Assembly: GCF_009857135.1 (NCBI RefSeq) | Contig: NZ_CP047318.1 | Location: forward strand, 3,968,001 to 4,032,000 | Direction: 5' to 3' | From: Streptomyces sp. HM190 | GTDB taxonomy: Bacteria > Actinomycetota > Actinomycetes > Streptomycetales > Streptomycetaceae | Length of the DNA stretch: 64,000 bases | Shown here: positions 42,654 through 50,932 of the stretch, in pieces | How positions within the stretch are numbered: position 1 is the stretch's first letter | Layout: every line of letters begins with the position of its first letter | Notes under the pieces: model-generated | Database searches by the model: none | Told to the model about the DNA's origin: nothing | What the model saw: only the letters and a program-made list of their open reading frames with translations | Made by a program: the position numbers and the translations under genes

Positions 42654-43532
42654 GTGATCGATGTTCCGGAGGAACTGGCCGAGACTCAGGAAGAGATCAA
42701 CGGAGCGGCGGGCCGCCGGTTCGTCGCCGGGCTGCCCCGGCTGACCGCCGCGTTCCTCGACCGCTGGGGGCTGCGCCTCGACGGGACCCCCATGCACGGC
42801 ATGTGCGCCCTGGTCGTCCCCGTGGTCGGCACGGCCGACGGCACCCCGGCCGTCCTGAAGCTGCAGATCCTCGACGAGGAGAGCGAGGGCGAGCCGGTCG
42901 CCCTGCGCGTCTGGGACGGCGACGGGGCCGTACGGCTCCTGCGGTACGACGACGGGACGGGCACCATGCTCCTCGAACGCCTCGACCCGGCCCGGATGCT
43001 GTCCCACGAGCCGGACTCCCGCAAGGCCGTCCTGGTCATCGCCCGTCTGCTGGCCCACCTGACGGCGACGCCCGCCCCCGAGGGCCTTCGGCGTCTCGCC
43101 GACATCGGCGCCCGCATGCTGGAGCGGACCCCGGCGGTGCTGGACCGGATCGCGGACCCGGGGGACCGCCGGCTGATCGCCGACTGCGCCGCCGCGCTGC
43201 GCGAGGTGCTCGACGAGCCGGGCGACCGGCTCCTGCACTGGGACCTCCACTTCGACAACGTGCTGGGCGCCGACCGTGCTCCCTGGCTCGCCATCGACCC
43301 CAAGCCCCTCGCCGGCGACCCCGGCTTCGACCTCTGGCCCGCCCTCGACAACCGCTTCGAGGCCGCCGAGGTCCGCTGGCGCTTCGACGCGATGACCGAC
43401 GTCCTGGGCCTGGACCGCGCGCGGGCGGGCGCCTGGACGCTCGCCCGCGTCCTCCAGAACGCCCTGTGGGACATCGAGGAGGGCCGCTCCCTCCAGCCGG
43501 ACGACCTGGAGATCGCCCGTCGTCTGCGCTGA
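42654..43532 (+). CDS. Aminoglycoside/hydroxyurea phosphotransferase-like kinase
   Basis: This is a 292-residue APH(6)-type kinase. The catalytic loop is LLHWDLHFDNVLGAD near residue 195 and the metal motif IDPKPLAGDPGFDLWPAL near 215. Streptomycin 6-kinases and hydroxyurea kinases share this arrangement, but chromosomal copies in producers are often resistance or metabolic kinases of unknown target. The N-terminal lobe (LVVPVVGTADGTPAVLKLQ) is complete. It is divergent from the FAD oxidase. Confidence 0.82.
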   Translation: MIDVPEELAETQEEINGAAGRRFVAGLPRLTAAFLDRWGLRLDGTPMHGMCALVVPVVGTADGTPAVLKLQILDEESEGEPVALRVWDGDGAVRLLRYDDGTGTMLLERLDPARMLSHEPDSRKAVLVIARLLAHLTATPAPEGLRRLADIGARMLERTPAVLDRIADPGDRRLIADCAAALREVLDEPGDRLLHWDLHFDNVLGADRAPWLAIDPKPLAGDPGFDLWPALDNRFEAAEVRWRFDAMTDVLGLDRARAGAWTLARVLQNALWDIEEGRSLQPDDLEIARRLR

Positions 43533-43649
43533 CCGCCCCACCGGAGCGCGCGCGTGTGCACAGACCGGCCCGGGGGCGGAACAGGCCGCTCCCGTCGGTC
43601 CCGTCACACCTCTTGCGAAGGTCCGGACCAACCGCTACTCCTATCTGTC

Positions 43650-43662
43650 AGGAAGGTTTCCT
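43650..43662. promoter_or_regulatory. AGGAA-GGT-TTCCT palindrome upstream of the GH5 gene
   Basis: The AGGAAGGTTTCCT box differs by one base from the AGGAAAGTTTCCT palindrome I recall for ROK-type (CsnR-like) control of Streptomyces chitosanase and other polysaccharide-degrading genes. It is 203 bases before the GH5 start and probably marks the promoter region. Confidence 0.5.
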
Positions 43663-43679
43663 TCTAGTTGCCCGGCACG

Positions 43680-43770
43680 ATCAGCACCACCGGTACCACC
43701 GACCCCACCGGCACCACCGATCGCAGTGGCACCACCGACCGCAGTGGCACCACCGGCACCACCGCATCCG
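43680..43770. repeat. Tandem ACCACCGACC repeat in the GH5 leader
   Basis: Copies of a 9-18 base unit (ACCACCGACCGCAGTGGC, GGCACCACCGG) repeat between the operator and the GH5 gene. A 66-codon Thr/Gly/Ser frame crosses them but has no domain and is not claimed as a gene. Confidence 0.55.
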
Positions 43771-43864
43771 TCGGCTGCTCGACGCTCGACCCGGAACCCT
43801 CCCCCTCAACCGTCCCCCTCCCCCTCACGGCTCACCCCTCGCCCCTCGACCGCCAGGAGCCCCC

Positions 43865-44935
43865 ATGAGACCGGCACGATCCGTCCTGCTCAGCGCCGCG
43901 CTCCTCCTGCTCGGCCTCGCCCTCACCCCCACCTCGGCACAGGCCACGCACCCCCCGTCCGACTCCCCCCGCCCCGACCGCGCCCAGGCCGCGCCGACCG
44001 CCGTCACCCCCGTGGCCGCGAACGGCCAGTTGAAGGTCTGCGGCACCAAGCTCTGCAACGCACGAGGAAAAACGATCCAGCTGCGCGGTATGAGCACCCA
44101 CGGCCTCCAGTGGTACAGCCAGTGCGTCACGAGCGGTTCCCTGAACGCGCTCGCCACGGACTGGAAGGCCGACGTCCTGCGCATCTCGATGTACATCCAG
44201 GAGGGCGGCTACGAGACCGACCCGCGCCGCTTCACCGACCTGGTCCACTCGGCCATAGAGCAGGCCACGGCGCGCGGCATGTACGCCATCGTCGACTGGC
44301 ACATGCTCGACCCCGGCGACCCCCACGAGAACCTCGCCCGCGCCAGGACGTTCTTCTCCGAGATCGCCCGGCGCCACCGCGACAAGAACAACCTGCTGTA
44401 CGAGATTGCCAACGAGCCCAGCGGCGTGAGCTGGTCCCGCATCAAGAGCTACGCCGAGCAGCTGATCCCCGTCATCCGGGCCGAGGACCCCGACACCCCG
44501 GTCCTCGTCGGCACCCGCGCCTGGTCCTCACTCGGCGTCTCGGAGGGCGCGAACGAGTCCGAGGTGATCGCCAACCCGGTGAACGCGTCCAACATCATGT
44601 ACACGTTCCACTTCTACGCGTACTCGCACCGGGACGAGTACCTCCAGACCCTCTCCCGCGCGGCCGACCGCATCCCCGTCTTCGTCACCGAGTTCGGCAC
44701 CCAGAACTACGCCGGTGAGGGCGCGAACGACTTCGCCATGTCGCAGCGCTACCTCGACCTCCTCGCGGCCAAGAAGATCAGCTGGGTCAACTGGAACTTC
44801 TCCGACGACCACCGCACCGGCGCCGTCTTCAAACCGGGCACCTGCAACGCCAACGGCCCCTGGACCGGCACGGCCCCCCTCAAGCCGGCAGGCACCTGGA
44901 TCCGCGACCGCATCAGGACCCCGGACGACTTCTGA
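43865..44935 (+). CDS. Secreted GH5 family glycanase (cellulase-like)
   Basis: This 356-residue secreted protein has a signal peptide (VLLSAALLLLGLALTPTSAQA) and a GH5 barrel. The acid/base glutamate is in LLYEIANEPSG near residue 185 and the nucleophile in PVFVTEFGTQNY near 278. RGMSTHGLQW near 75 and YTFHFYAYSHRDEY near 245 are also family blocks. It should cut cellulose, mannan or related beta-glucans outside the cell. There is no carbohydrate-binding module. A terminator follows just before the tRNA-Thr element. Confidence 0.92.
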   Translation: MRPARSVLLSAALLLLGLALTPTSAQATHPPSDSPRPDRAQAAPTAVTPVAANGQLKVCGTKLCNARGKTIQLRGMSTHGLQWYSQCVTSGSLNALATDWKADVLRISMYIQEGGYETDPRRFTDLVHSAIEQATARGMYAIVDWHMLDPGDPHENLARARTFFSEIARRHRDKNNLLYEIANEPSGVSWSRIKSYAEQLIPVIRAEDPDTPVLVGTRAWSSLGVSEGANESEVIANPVNASNIMYTFHFYAYSHRDEYLQTLSRAADRIPVFVTEFGTQNYAGEGANDFAMSQRYLDLLAAKKISWVNWNFSDDHRTGAVFKPGTCNANGPWTGTAPLKPAGTWIRDRIRTPDDF

Positions 44936-44961
44936 CCACCACCCCCGACAAGGACACGAAA

Positions 44962-44990
44962 CCCCGGGTCGGCGATCACCTGACCCGGGG
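44962..44990. terminator. Terminator hairpin after the GH5 gene
   Basis: CCCCGGGTC and GACCCGGGG are perfect nine-base arms around an 11-base loop, 27 bases after the GH5 stop and 12 bases before the left attachment site. Confidence 0.7.
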
Positions 44991-45001
44991 TCTCTCTCCC
45001 G

Positions 45002-45044
45002 GAGCCCCCTGTCGGATTCGAACCGACGACCTACGCATTACAAG
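45002..45044. repeat. Left attachment-site repeat (tRNA-Thr 3' end copy)
   Basis: This is a 43-base exact copy of the 3' part of the tRNA-Thr gene at 52583-52625, from the anticodon loop to the discriminator. The upstream half of the tRNA is missing here, as expected for the displaced 3' end of the original target. Confidence 0.9.
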
Positions 45045-45733
45045 GGCTGGTGGGGTTGTGATGGCGGGTGTCGCATGATCACACCAAATTCCGTTTTCCC
45101 TGATCAGCGGCTCGCAGGAGGCTCCGAACCTGCCGCTGCATCCATATGTTGCCGCGCCGTCCGCTCACGCATCTCAAGCGATGTGACCAGCACTCTCCCG
45201 AGAACCTGCAGCTGTCCGGGCGTCATGGCCCCTCAGTGGTACAAGACAATGCCGCGACACAGCACAGCGCGATACGGCCGAGAACCGACGTTCCGCCACT
45301 CCCTGCCGTACATGAGCCCGGAGGGTGCGTGCAGCCGAGAATCCTCGCCAGAAACCTGCCCGGACGGACGCCACGGGGCCTGAGGTGGTGTTGACCGCTT
45401 TGACCGCGCGGCGCTGGATCCGACGCGAAGCGGTCCTGGATCACGAGACGGCCCCAGCTTCAGCTCCAGCGCCTCTCTGGAGGCGGTGCCGCCGAAGTAC
45501 GTCGGCCCGCGTCCCGACCTGCTCGGCTTCCAGGCGGGTGTAGCCGGTCCTTCGCGCCCAGCGCCTATGGCGCCCCGGCTGCAACACCGGCGTTCCCCAC
45601 GGCGAGTATCGCCACACGCTGCCCGTTCTCCCAAGCGGCCGTGCGGACGTACCGGCCCGTCCTCGTGTGTGCGATGCCCGGCCGGGTATCGCACACACGA
45701 GGACCGACATGAGCTCAGATGCCGCTCAGCTGC
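45045..45733. other. Gene-poor left end of the element
   Basis: About 690 bases hold no supported gene. A 40-codon minus-strand frame (45104-45226, opening MTPGQLQVLGRVLVTSLEMR) is the best candidate for a small protein, but nothing confirms it. Other longer frames here have shadow-like composition and are left out. Confidence 0.4.
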
Positions 45734-46393
45734 TCAGCTGCTCTGCTCTCCGCACAGCAGGGCCTCGGCCTCGATTTCGACAGCCGAGAGATCCTCGCGG
45801 ATGCCACATGTGAACAGCGCGGAGTATGTGGCTGGCGACCACGTGGTCAAGGTACCCCGCACAGCTTCCTGCCCCTTGCTGCCACAGCCGTAGACAAAGG
45901 ATGCCTCGACCGTGTCGACCCCCACTACAGCCACCAGCACACCGTCGAACTTCCCGGACGACGTTTTGAGGGTCTTGTCACCCTTGCTCAAGGTGAACGT
46001 CGTGCCCACCTTCATCAAATCGAGCCCGGTCTGCTCCGCAAGAGAGTCGACGGCGGCCTGCGGGTCCAGCGTGCCGTCCGGAAGCGGCGGCGAGATGGTC
46101 GCCTTCAGTGTGCGGAGCGGAACGAGGTCGAACGTCGACTCGACGGTTTGTCCAGCCGGAACGTGCACTTCCTGCGCGTCGGACACAGCGGCCAGCTTCT
46201 CCCGCTTCGTCACCTTGCCCCAGTGGAACGTCGCCTTCTGACAGGTCCAGTTCTTCGGTACCGCGCGGCTCGCCGCGGATGTCTTGCTCGCGGACGGTCC
46301 GGCCTGCGGTGCTGCGTCCGCCGTGCAGGAAGCTGTCACCAGGATGGCAACGAGCGCGGCTGCGCCGCGCAATGGTCTGTTCACGTTCAGCAC
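45734..46393 (-). CDS. Uncharacterised lipoprotein of the element
   Basis: This 219-residue exported protein has a signal sequence ending in the lipobox VTASC near residue 23. The mature part has a cysteine in NWTCQKATFHWG and two more in FVYGCGSKGQE and LFTCGIRED, and an Asp/Leu-rich beta region (LRTLKATISPPLPDG, VGTTFTLSKGDKTLK). I recognise no family. Its GTG start overlaps the stop of the secreted gene upstream by seven bases with AAGGGG as the ribosome site, so the two are translated together and probably work together. Confidence 0.7.
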   Translation of the reverse strand: MLNVNRPLRGAAALVAILVTASCTADAAPQAGPSASKTSAASRAVPKNWTCQKATFHWGKVTKREKLAAVSDAQEVHVPAGQTVESTFDLVPLRTLKATISPPLPDGTLDPQAAVDSLAEQTGLDLMKVGTTFTLSKGDKTLKTSSGKFDGVLVAVVGVDTVEASFVYGCGSKGQEAVRGTLTTWSPATYSALFTCGIREDLSAVEIEAEALLCGEQSS

Positions 46394-46986
46394 CCCTTGT
46401 TGATCGCTATCTTGGCCAGCCCGTCCCGCGGCTTCTGGTCACAGCGGTAGCCATCGTCGTAGTTGACCGACGAGAAGGAGCGTCCCTTCGCCGTATACGA
46501 CTTGACGTGGCTCGTCAGACTCTGGCAGTGGTAGCCGTATTCCACCCCTCGGACGTAGCGCCTGCCGTGGTAGAAGACCCACTTGTGCCCGGATGGGAGG
46601 TTGATGCTCCAGGTGTACGACTTCTTCTTCGTCTTCGATCCGAGGCCCCGGAGTTCGATCCCGGTGTCGATCCTCGCATCGGCGAGAAACTTCAACTGTG
46701 CCTTTACCGAGGTGGTGGCCGTGAGTGTGACCTCGGCCTCCAGATGAGTCTGCACCTCCTCGGTGACGGAGTACTTCCTTTTGACGCCAGTGTGGTTGCC
46801 GATGACGTCCAAGTGCGTGAGCTTCCAGGACTTGGTGACGTAGTCCATGATCCGGTAGTCCGGGCAATTCCCATGGCGTACGTCTGCATGGGCGGTCTGC
46901 CCCGGCACGAGGAACACCGACCCCATGAGCGCGAGGGCAAAAGCCAGCGGTGTTCTCCTCGCGGTGCTTTTCAGCGGTCTCTTAAC
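46387..46986 (-). CDS. Uncharacterised secreted protein, 5' end disturbed
   Basis: About 200 residues begin with a complete-looking export signal (KRPLKSTARR, then PLAFALALMGSVFLVPGQTAHA). The mature part is beta-rich with alternating Thr/Val (VQTHLEAEVTLTATTSVKAQ) and a Lys/Arg/Tyr-rich end with paired cysteines. No family is recognised; the amphipathic strands recall pore-forming or binding beta proteins, which is only a guess. No ATG or GTG stands directly before the signal, and IS701-type DNA starts within about 75 bases, so the original start may have been lost. The ATG at 46926 would give a signal without positive charges. Confidence 0.55.
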   Translation of the reverse strand, partial: VKRPLKSTARRTPLAFALALMGSVFLVPGQTAHADVRHGNCPDYRIMDYVTKSWKLTHLDVIGNHTGVKRKYSVTEEVQTHLEAEVTLTATTSVKAQLKFLADARIDTGIELRGLGSKTKKKSYTWSINLPSGHKWVFYHGRRYVRGVEYGYHCQSLTSHVKSYTAKGRSFSSVNYDDGYRCDQKPRDGLAKIAINKGC

Positions 46987-47059
46987 CAGTCTGGTTTCGC
47001 GATCTTGCGGCTGTACCCGGCCGGGAACGGGTACAGCCACCGCGTGATCATCGGTTGGT

Positions 47060-47482
47060 GTGTGGACAAACGAAGATCGTGCGGTGGCCGCGGGCCATAG
47101 CGTAGACCCTGCCCGCTGGCGGGCGATGTTCGACCAGGCCATGGCCCGGATCGCTGGCCGGTTCGGCCGAGTTGAACCGAGAGCGAGTGCCCGCGCTTAT
47201 CTGCTCGGGCTGCTGTCGAAGGCAGAGCGGAAGAACTGCTGGCAGCTGGCCGAACAGGCCGGCCTGGCCCGGCCGGGGCCGATGCAGCGGCTGCTCCGCT
47301 ACGCCCGCTGGGACGCCGACGCCGTCCGTGACGACATCCGCGCCTATGCCGTCGAACACCTCGGCACCGACGGCGGCGTCCTGATCGTGGACGAGACCGG
47401 TTTCGTGAAGAAGGGCCACGCCTCGGCGGGAGTGCAACGCCAGTACACCGGCACCGCGGGACGCATCGAGAACTCCCAGGTC
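47060..47482 (+). pseudogene. IS701-family transposase, N-terminal fragment
   Basis: The reading frame opens DPARWRAMFDQAMARIAGRF, runs through LLGLLSKAERKNCWQLAEQAG and DDIRAYAVEHLG, and reaches the first catalytic-region motif LIVDETGFVKKGHASAGVQRQYTG and IENSQVG. Full IS701-type transposases are near 400 residues; here the frame leaves the family sequence after about 140. No right-hand end of the IS was found, so it is a dead fragment inside the element. Confidence 0.8.
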
Positions 47483-47649
47483 GGGAACCCCTTCCGATCA
47501 AGGAGTCAGACCCGTGCAAGACCCTATGTACCTTGCTGACCTGCCCGGCGAAGTCCCCGTATGCCGAGTCCGTGGCGGTCGTCGAGGACGAATAGACATA
47601 TCGGCGATGCGCTGACCGTTGACATCGACCCGGCGGAGGGCTGGCACCG

Positions 47650-48090
47650 TGACAACCACCGCCTACGCCTGGGCGACGAGTTCCGCCTCCGGTTCCGCTG
47701 GTTCCGGCGGAACCGATCCTCGTCGAGCGGGCCCCCGAGCCGGTCGACGCGACCCCCGTCGGGCCCGTCCTCGGCCCCTGGACGCCCGTGGCGGAACTGG
47801 CGGGCGGAACCGGCGGAACCGGCCTCGACCTGCGGCTACCCGACGGGTACCGGGCCGCCGGGCCGCTCGACGGAACCGAGGCGGAACCGGCACCGGAACC
47901 AGTTCCGCCCGTAGTTCCGCCGACCGGAACCGGCGCCGTCGACATCGAGACCGAGGACTCCCAGAACACGACGTTCGAGGCCCGCGTGGCGCTCGTACGC
48001 GGGTGGCTGGTGACCGAGCCGGAACTCACCGGAACCGAGATCGGAACCAGGCTCGGCGTCTCGGACGGGACACGCGAACCGTCCGGGGGC
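47650..48090 (+). pseudogene. Degenerate frame with PVP linker and C-terminal HTH-like end
   Basis: One frame, entered by at least one shift near 47690, reads PLVPAEPILVERAPEPVDATP, WTPVAELAGGTGGTGLDLRL and then FEARVALVRGWLVTEPELTG with TEIGTRLGVSDG, a helix-turn-helix-like end seen on replication or transfer proteins of actinomycete elements. The upstream start region (GTGACAACCACCGCCTACG) is in another frame. Repeated CGGAACC hexamers encode the linker. It is best read as a broken element gene. Confidence 0.45.
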
Positions 48091-48181
48091 CGTTCTGCTG
48101 CCCTGCGGCGGAGACGCGTACGCGCGCAGGGGGGAGGCCCGACTGCCGTGCTCGGGGGTAACCAGCCGTCGGGCGGGGGGG

Positions 48182-48376
48182 TCATGAGCGTCTCTGCACG
48201 CGCCTTTTGGCCTTGTACGCCTGCCACATCTCGGTCGCCGTCGGGCAGTGGGTCTGCCCGTACCCGCAGTCCGCGCACCCGGTCAGGTGGTTGATGAACA
48301 CCCCGTACTCGTCCTCACCGGGGAGCCGGTCCGGCAACCTCAGCGGCTGCATGCCGCGGGGTACGCGCCCGCTCAC
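48182..48376 (-). CDS. Small Cys-rich element protein
   Basis: This 64-residue protein has RGMQPLRLPDRLPGEDEYGV then HLTGCADCGYGQTHCPTATE, a three-cysteine/one-histidine pattern likely to bind zinc. Similar short proteins occur in Streptomyces integrative elements upstream or downstream of XRE regulators; no role is known. Its GTG start overlaps the stop codon of the next gene upstream in a GTGA, so it is coupled to it. Confidence 0.65.
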   Translation of the reverse strand: MSGRVPRGMQPLRLPDRLPGEDEYGVFINHLTGCADCGYGQTHCPTATEMWQAYKAKRRVQRRS

Positions 48377-48594
48377 GCCTTCCTCCGCTTCCTGCGCGGC
48401 TGGTGGTGGTTGCGGATCTCGACGTTGAGGTCTGACACCCTCGACATGTCGCCCCGCCCACGGGCTTCGGCACGTTCCTTGGCCAGTGCAGCGCACACCC
48501 TGCAGCCGTCCGGCGGTACCGGCTCATCAGGCGGAAGCCCCAGCGTGACGGGCAGATCCATCGTGGTGTGGCAGCTGGTCATGGTCGGCTCCAT
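48373..48594 (-). CDS. Small element protein with CHTT and CxxC motifs
   Basis: This protein of up to 73 residues starts MEPTMTSCHTTMDLPVTLGL and continues VPPDGCRVCAALAKERAEAR then GDMSRVSDLNVEIRNHHQ. The CHTT...CRVC pattern may hold one metal ion. The second ATG (48582) is equally possible. It forms a coupled pair with the 64-residue protein and lies downstream of the XRE regulator. Confidence 0.65.
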   Translation of the reverse strand: MEPTMTSCHTTMDLPVTLGLPPDEPVPPDGCRVCAALAKERAEARGRGDMSRVSDLNVEIRNHHQPRRKRRKA

Positions 48595-48695
48595 GGCAGG
48601 TGGACGTGGGTACCGTCACATCGTCCCCACCAGGCAAGGCCCCGGCGTTGACGGACTGGCAACACCCGGAGTCTTGAACCCCGTTGACCGGGTGG

Positions 48696-49898
48696 CTACA
48701 CGCCGCACCAGCCAGCGAACTCCAGCAGATCACCCGGCGCCTTCGCCCGCGCCCGCAGCAGCGTCGCCACCGTCTCGTGCACACCGGGGTGATACCGGGT
48801 CTGCTGCGGCGCCACCTGGCGCGCGTTCGCCAGGGACTGGAACGCGTCCTCGTGGCGCGCCGTCCACGTCTCCGCGCGCGCCCGATCCACCCAGTAGTGC
48901 CCGGCCCGAGCCTCCGGGTAGTCGTCCGGCAACCGGATCTTGCGGGCTTTTTCCAGCGCACGCGCGTGCCTGTCTCGGTCGCTCGACGCCGACATGCCGT
49001 GAATTACGACGTTGACCGGGCCGAACACGAGCCCGTAGTCGCGGGTCTCGCCGGTCTCCTCGGCGATCTCCCCGGCCGCCGCGAGCCAGTCGTCCGCGCC
49101 GGCGGTGTCGCCCTGGCGGCTGGAGAGGATCGCGCCCTTCAGGTGCAGGGCGCCGCGCACTGCCTTGGTGGCCTGATCGCCGTCGTCGTCGAGGTCCTTC
49201 AGCGCCTGCTTGACGAGGAGGACTCCGCGGTCGTGGCGGGCGGCGTCCGCGAGCAGCTGCGCGCGGTCCCACCGCTCGATAGCGACCTGCCTCGGGTCGC
49301 CGGACTGCGGGGCGGCGACCGCCATCCGGGACAGGGCGAGGCGGGCGAGGTCACCGAAGCCGATCTGACGGCCGACCACGTACACGGTGCGGCATAGCTC
49401 TGCCTGCAACCACGCGGCCCGCTCCAGCGTATGCCCTGAACGTTGGGTGAGGACGTGAGCGTTGACCTCGGCGAGCAGCGAGGGGAGTTCGTGGGCGATG
49501 TCGATGTACTCGGCGCGGGCCCGCTGCTGCTCCAGGCCGGCCACGACGGCTTCGAGGACGGGGAGCGTGCGGGGCGGCGGGTCGTCGTCGCCGAGGGGGA
49601 TGTCCCAGTCGTCCAGGGCGACGCTGATGGGCGTTATCAGCTGGTCGAGCTGGTCGGCCTGGAGCTGGTGGATGTAGGGCTGGCCGTGCAGCACGGAGAT
49701 GCTGACGGACAGGGCGCGGGCGACCGCGGAGACGATGGCGGGGCTGGCCTGGCGCTGGCCGGTGATGATGCGGGAGAGCATCGACGGGGAGACGTTGGCG
49801 CGGCGTCCGAGTTCCCGGAGGGAGAAGCCGCGGAGGGCGCTCACCTCTTCGATACGCGCCCCGATTCCGCCGGTGTCCCGGCGTGTTGGGTGTGGCAT
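48696..49898 (-). CDS. XRE-family regulator with TPR-like C-terminus
   Basis: This protein of 400 residues has an N-terminal helix-turn-helix (IEEVSALRGFSLRELGRRAN then VSPSMLSRIITGQRQASPAI, about 12-70) and a long all-helical sensor region resembling tetratricopeptide repeats (ERAAWLQAELCRTVYVVGRQ, LKGAILSSRQGDTAGADDWL, RAETWTARHEDAFQSLANAR). This layout is common in Streptomyces regulators that sense peptides or small molecules. It probably controls the two small Cys proteins downstream. The ATG at 49898 begins MPHPTRRDTGG; longer frames upstream are unlikely. Confidence 0.82.
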   Translation of the reverse strand: MPHPTRRDTGGIGARIEEVSALRGFSLRELGRRANVSPSMLSRIITGQRQASPAIVSAVARALSVSISVLHGQPYIHQLQADQLDQLITPISVALDDWDIPLGDDDPPPRTLPVLEAVVAGLEQQRARAEYIDIAHELPSLLAEVNAHVLTQRSGHTLERAAWLQAELCRTVYVVGRQIGFGDLARLALSRMAVAAPQSGDPRQVAIERWDRAQLLADAARHDRGVLLVKQALKDLDDDGDQATKAVRGALHLKGAILSSRQGDTAGADDWLAAAGEIAEETGETRDYGLVFGPVNVVIHGMSASSDRDRHARALEKARKIRLPDDYPEARAGHYWVDRARAETWTARHEDAFQSLANARQVAPQQTRYHPGVHETVATLLRARAKAPGDLLEFAGWCGV

Positions 49899-50125
49899 GC
49901 TGGGCTCCGTTCTGACCTCGACACTCAGAACGGTACGCCCGGTCGGCTCCGGGCGTAGGCGTGTGCGGCCCCTGCAACCTGCGGGGGCCGTCGTGCTGTT
50001 GACGCCCGGCCGTGACCGCGGCTCGGCCGTCACACGTCAGGGTCACAAGCCGGACACATGCATTCCGCGCGGCCCCTCGTACGCCAGATGATGCGGGTCT
50101 CACCACGTACGTCCTTGGGGGGACC

Positions 50126-50698
50126 ATGAGCAACACCACGCCACCAGCCGCGCCCGACTCCCCGCCGCCGACCCCGCCTCAGACACTGGAGCCGGAGCCG
50201 AAGCCGAAGAACCACACCAACGCGATCATCATCGGGGCCGCCGCCGCGATCATCGCCACGATCATCACCACCGGCATCGTCGTCGTGCAGGCCACAAACG
50301 ACGACAGCAAGCCAGCCGCCGCCTCCTCGGCATCGAGCGCCCCAGACGAGGACGTAGCCGAGCCCGCCGCGGAGGAGTCGGAGCCGACGTACGCCGCACT
50401 TACCCCCTCCGACTTCACGATGGAGCTACGCACCACGGAGCGACAGTGCTTCGGTTCGGCGGGCTGCAACGTGACGGTCGAGCCGGTTCTGTCCTACGTG
50501 GGCGAATGGAACGGGGTCGATCCTGACGCGGTCTACTCGATCACCTACGAGATTCGTGGCGACAAGTCGGGGCCGGTCATCGAGACGGCTGAGCTGTCGG
50601 ACGAGACGAGTCTGAGCTACACGCCGACTTCGATCAGCACGGTGTCGTCGAGCAAGAAGGTGTCCGTGAAGATCACAGATGTGGTGATGCAGGGATGA
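50126..50698 (+). CDS. Single-pass membrane protein of the element
   Basis: This is a 190-residue protein with a Pro-rich cytosolic start (PPTPPQTLEPEPKPKNHTN), one membrane helix (AIIIGAAAAIIATIITTGIV, about 31-52), a Ser/Ala/Glu linker and a small extracellular beta domain with two cysteines (CFGSAGCNVTVEPVLSYVG). No family is recognised. GGGGGGA precedes the ATG. It resembles surface-exclusion or signalling accessory proteins of integrative elements only in layout. Confidence 0.65.
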   Translation: MSNTTPPAAPDSPPPTPPQTLEPEPKPKNHTNAIIIGAAAAIIATIITTGIVVVQATNDDSKPAAASSASSAPDEDVAEPAAEESEPTYAALTPSDFTMELRTTERQCFGSAGCNVTVEPVLSYVGEWNGVDPDAVYSITYEIRGDKSGPVIETAELSDETSLSYTPTSISTVSSSKKVSVKITDVVMQG

Positions 50699-50764
50699 GC
50701 GGCGCACGCCGTACGTAAAGCAGCTCCGCTCCGGGGTGTCCGGGGCGTCGAGGACGGAGAGGAC

Positions 50765-50807
50765 GAAGCCCCCGAGCGCGGCCGTGACAGACCGGGCCGG
50801 GGGCTTC
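50765..50807. terminator. Bidirectional terminator between convergent element genes
   Basis: GAAGCCCCC (50765-50773) pairs with GGGGGCTTC (50799-50807) around a 25-base loop that can itself fold. It lies between the genes ending at 50698 and 50933. Confidence 0.6.
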
Positions 50808-50932
50808 AGCGTTTGACCGGTCCCGCAGGGCCGTTCAGCGGGGCGAGGAGCGCCGCCAGGACTCATCGAGGTTGAGCGCCGTACCGCAGTGAGCCGAGGA
50901 GAAGCCCGACCCGCGAGGGGCCGGGCGAGGGG

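Noticed and set aside
43668..43864. 66-codon Thr/Gly-rich frame in front of the GH5 gene
   Set aside because: It arises from tandem DNA repeats and begins with a TTG; no domain or ribosome site is seen.
45233..45694. 153-codon minus-strand frame at the left end of the element
   Set aside because: Residue composition resembles a random high-GC frame, and no motif, ribosome site or coupling supports it.
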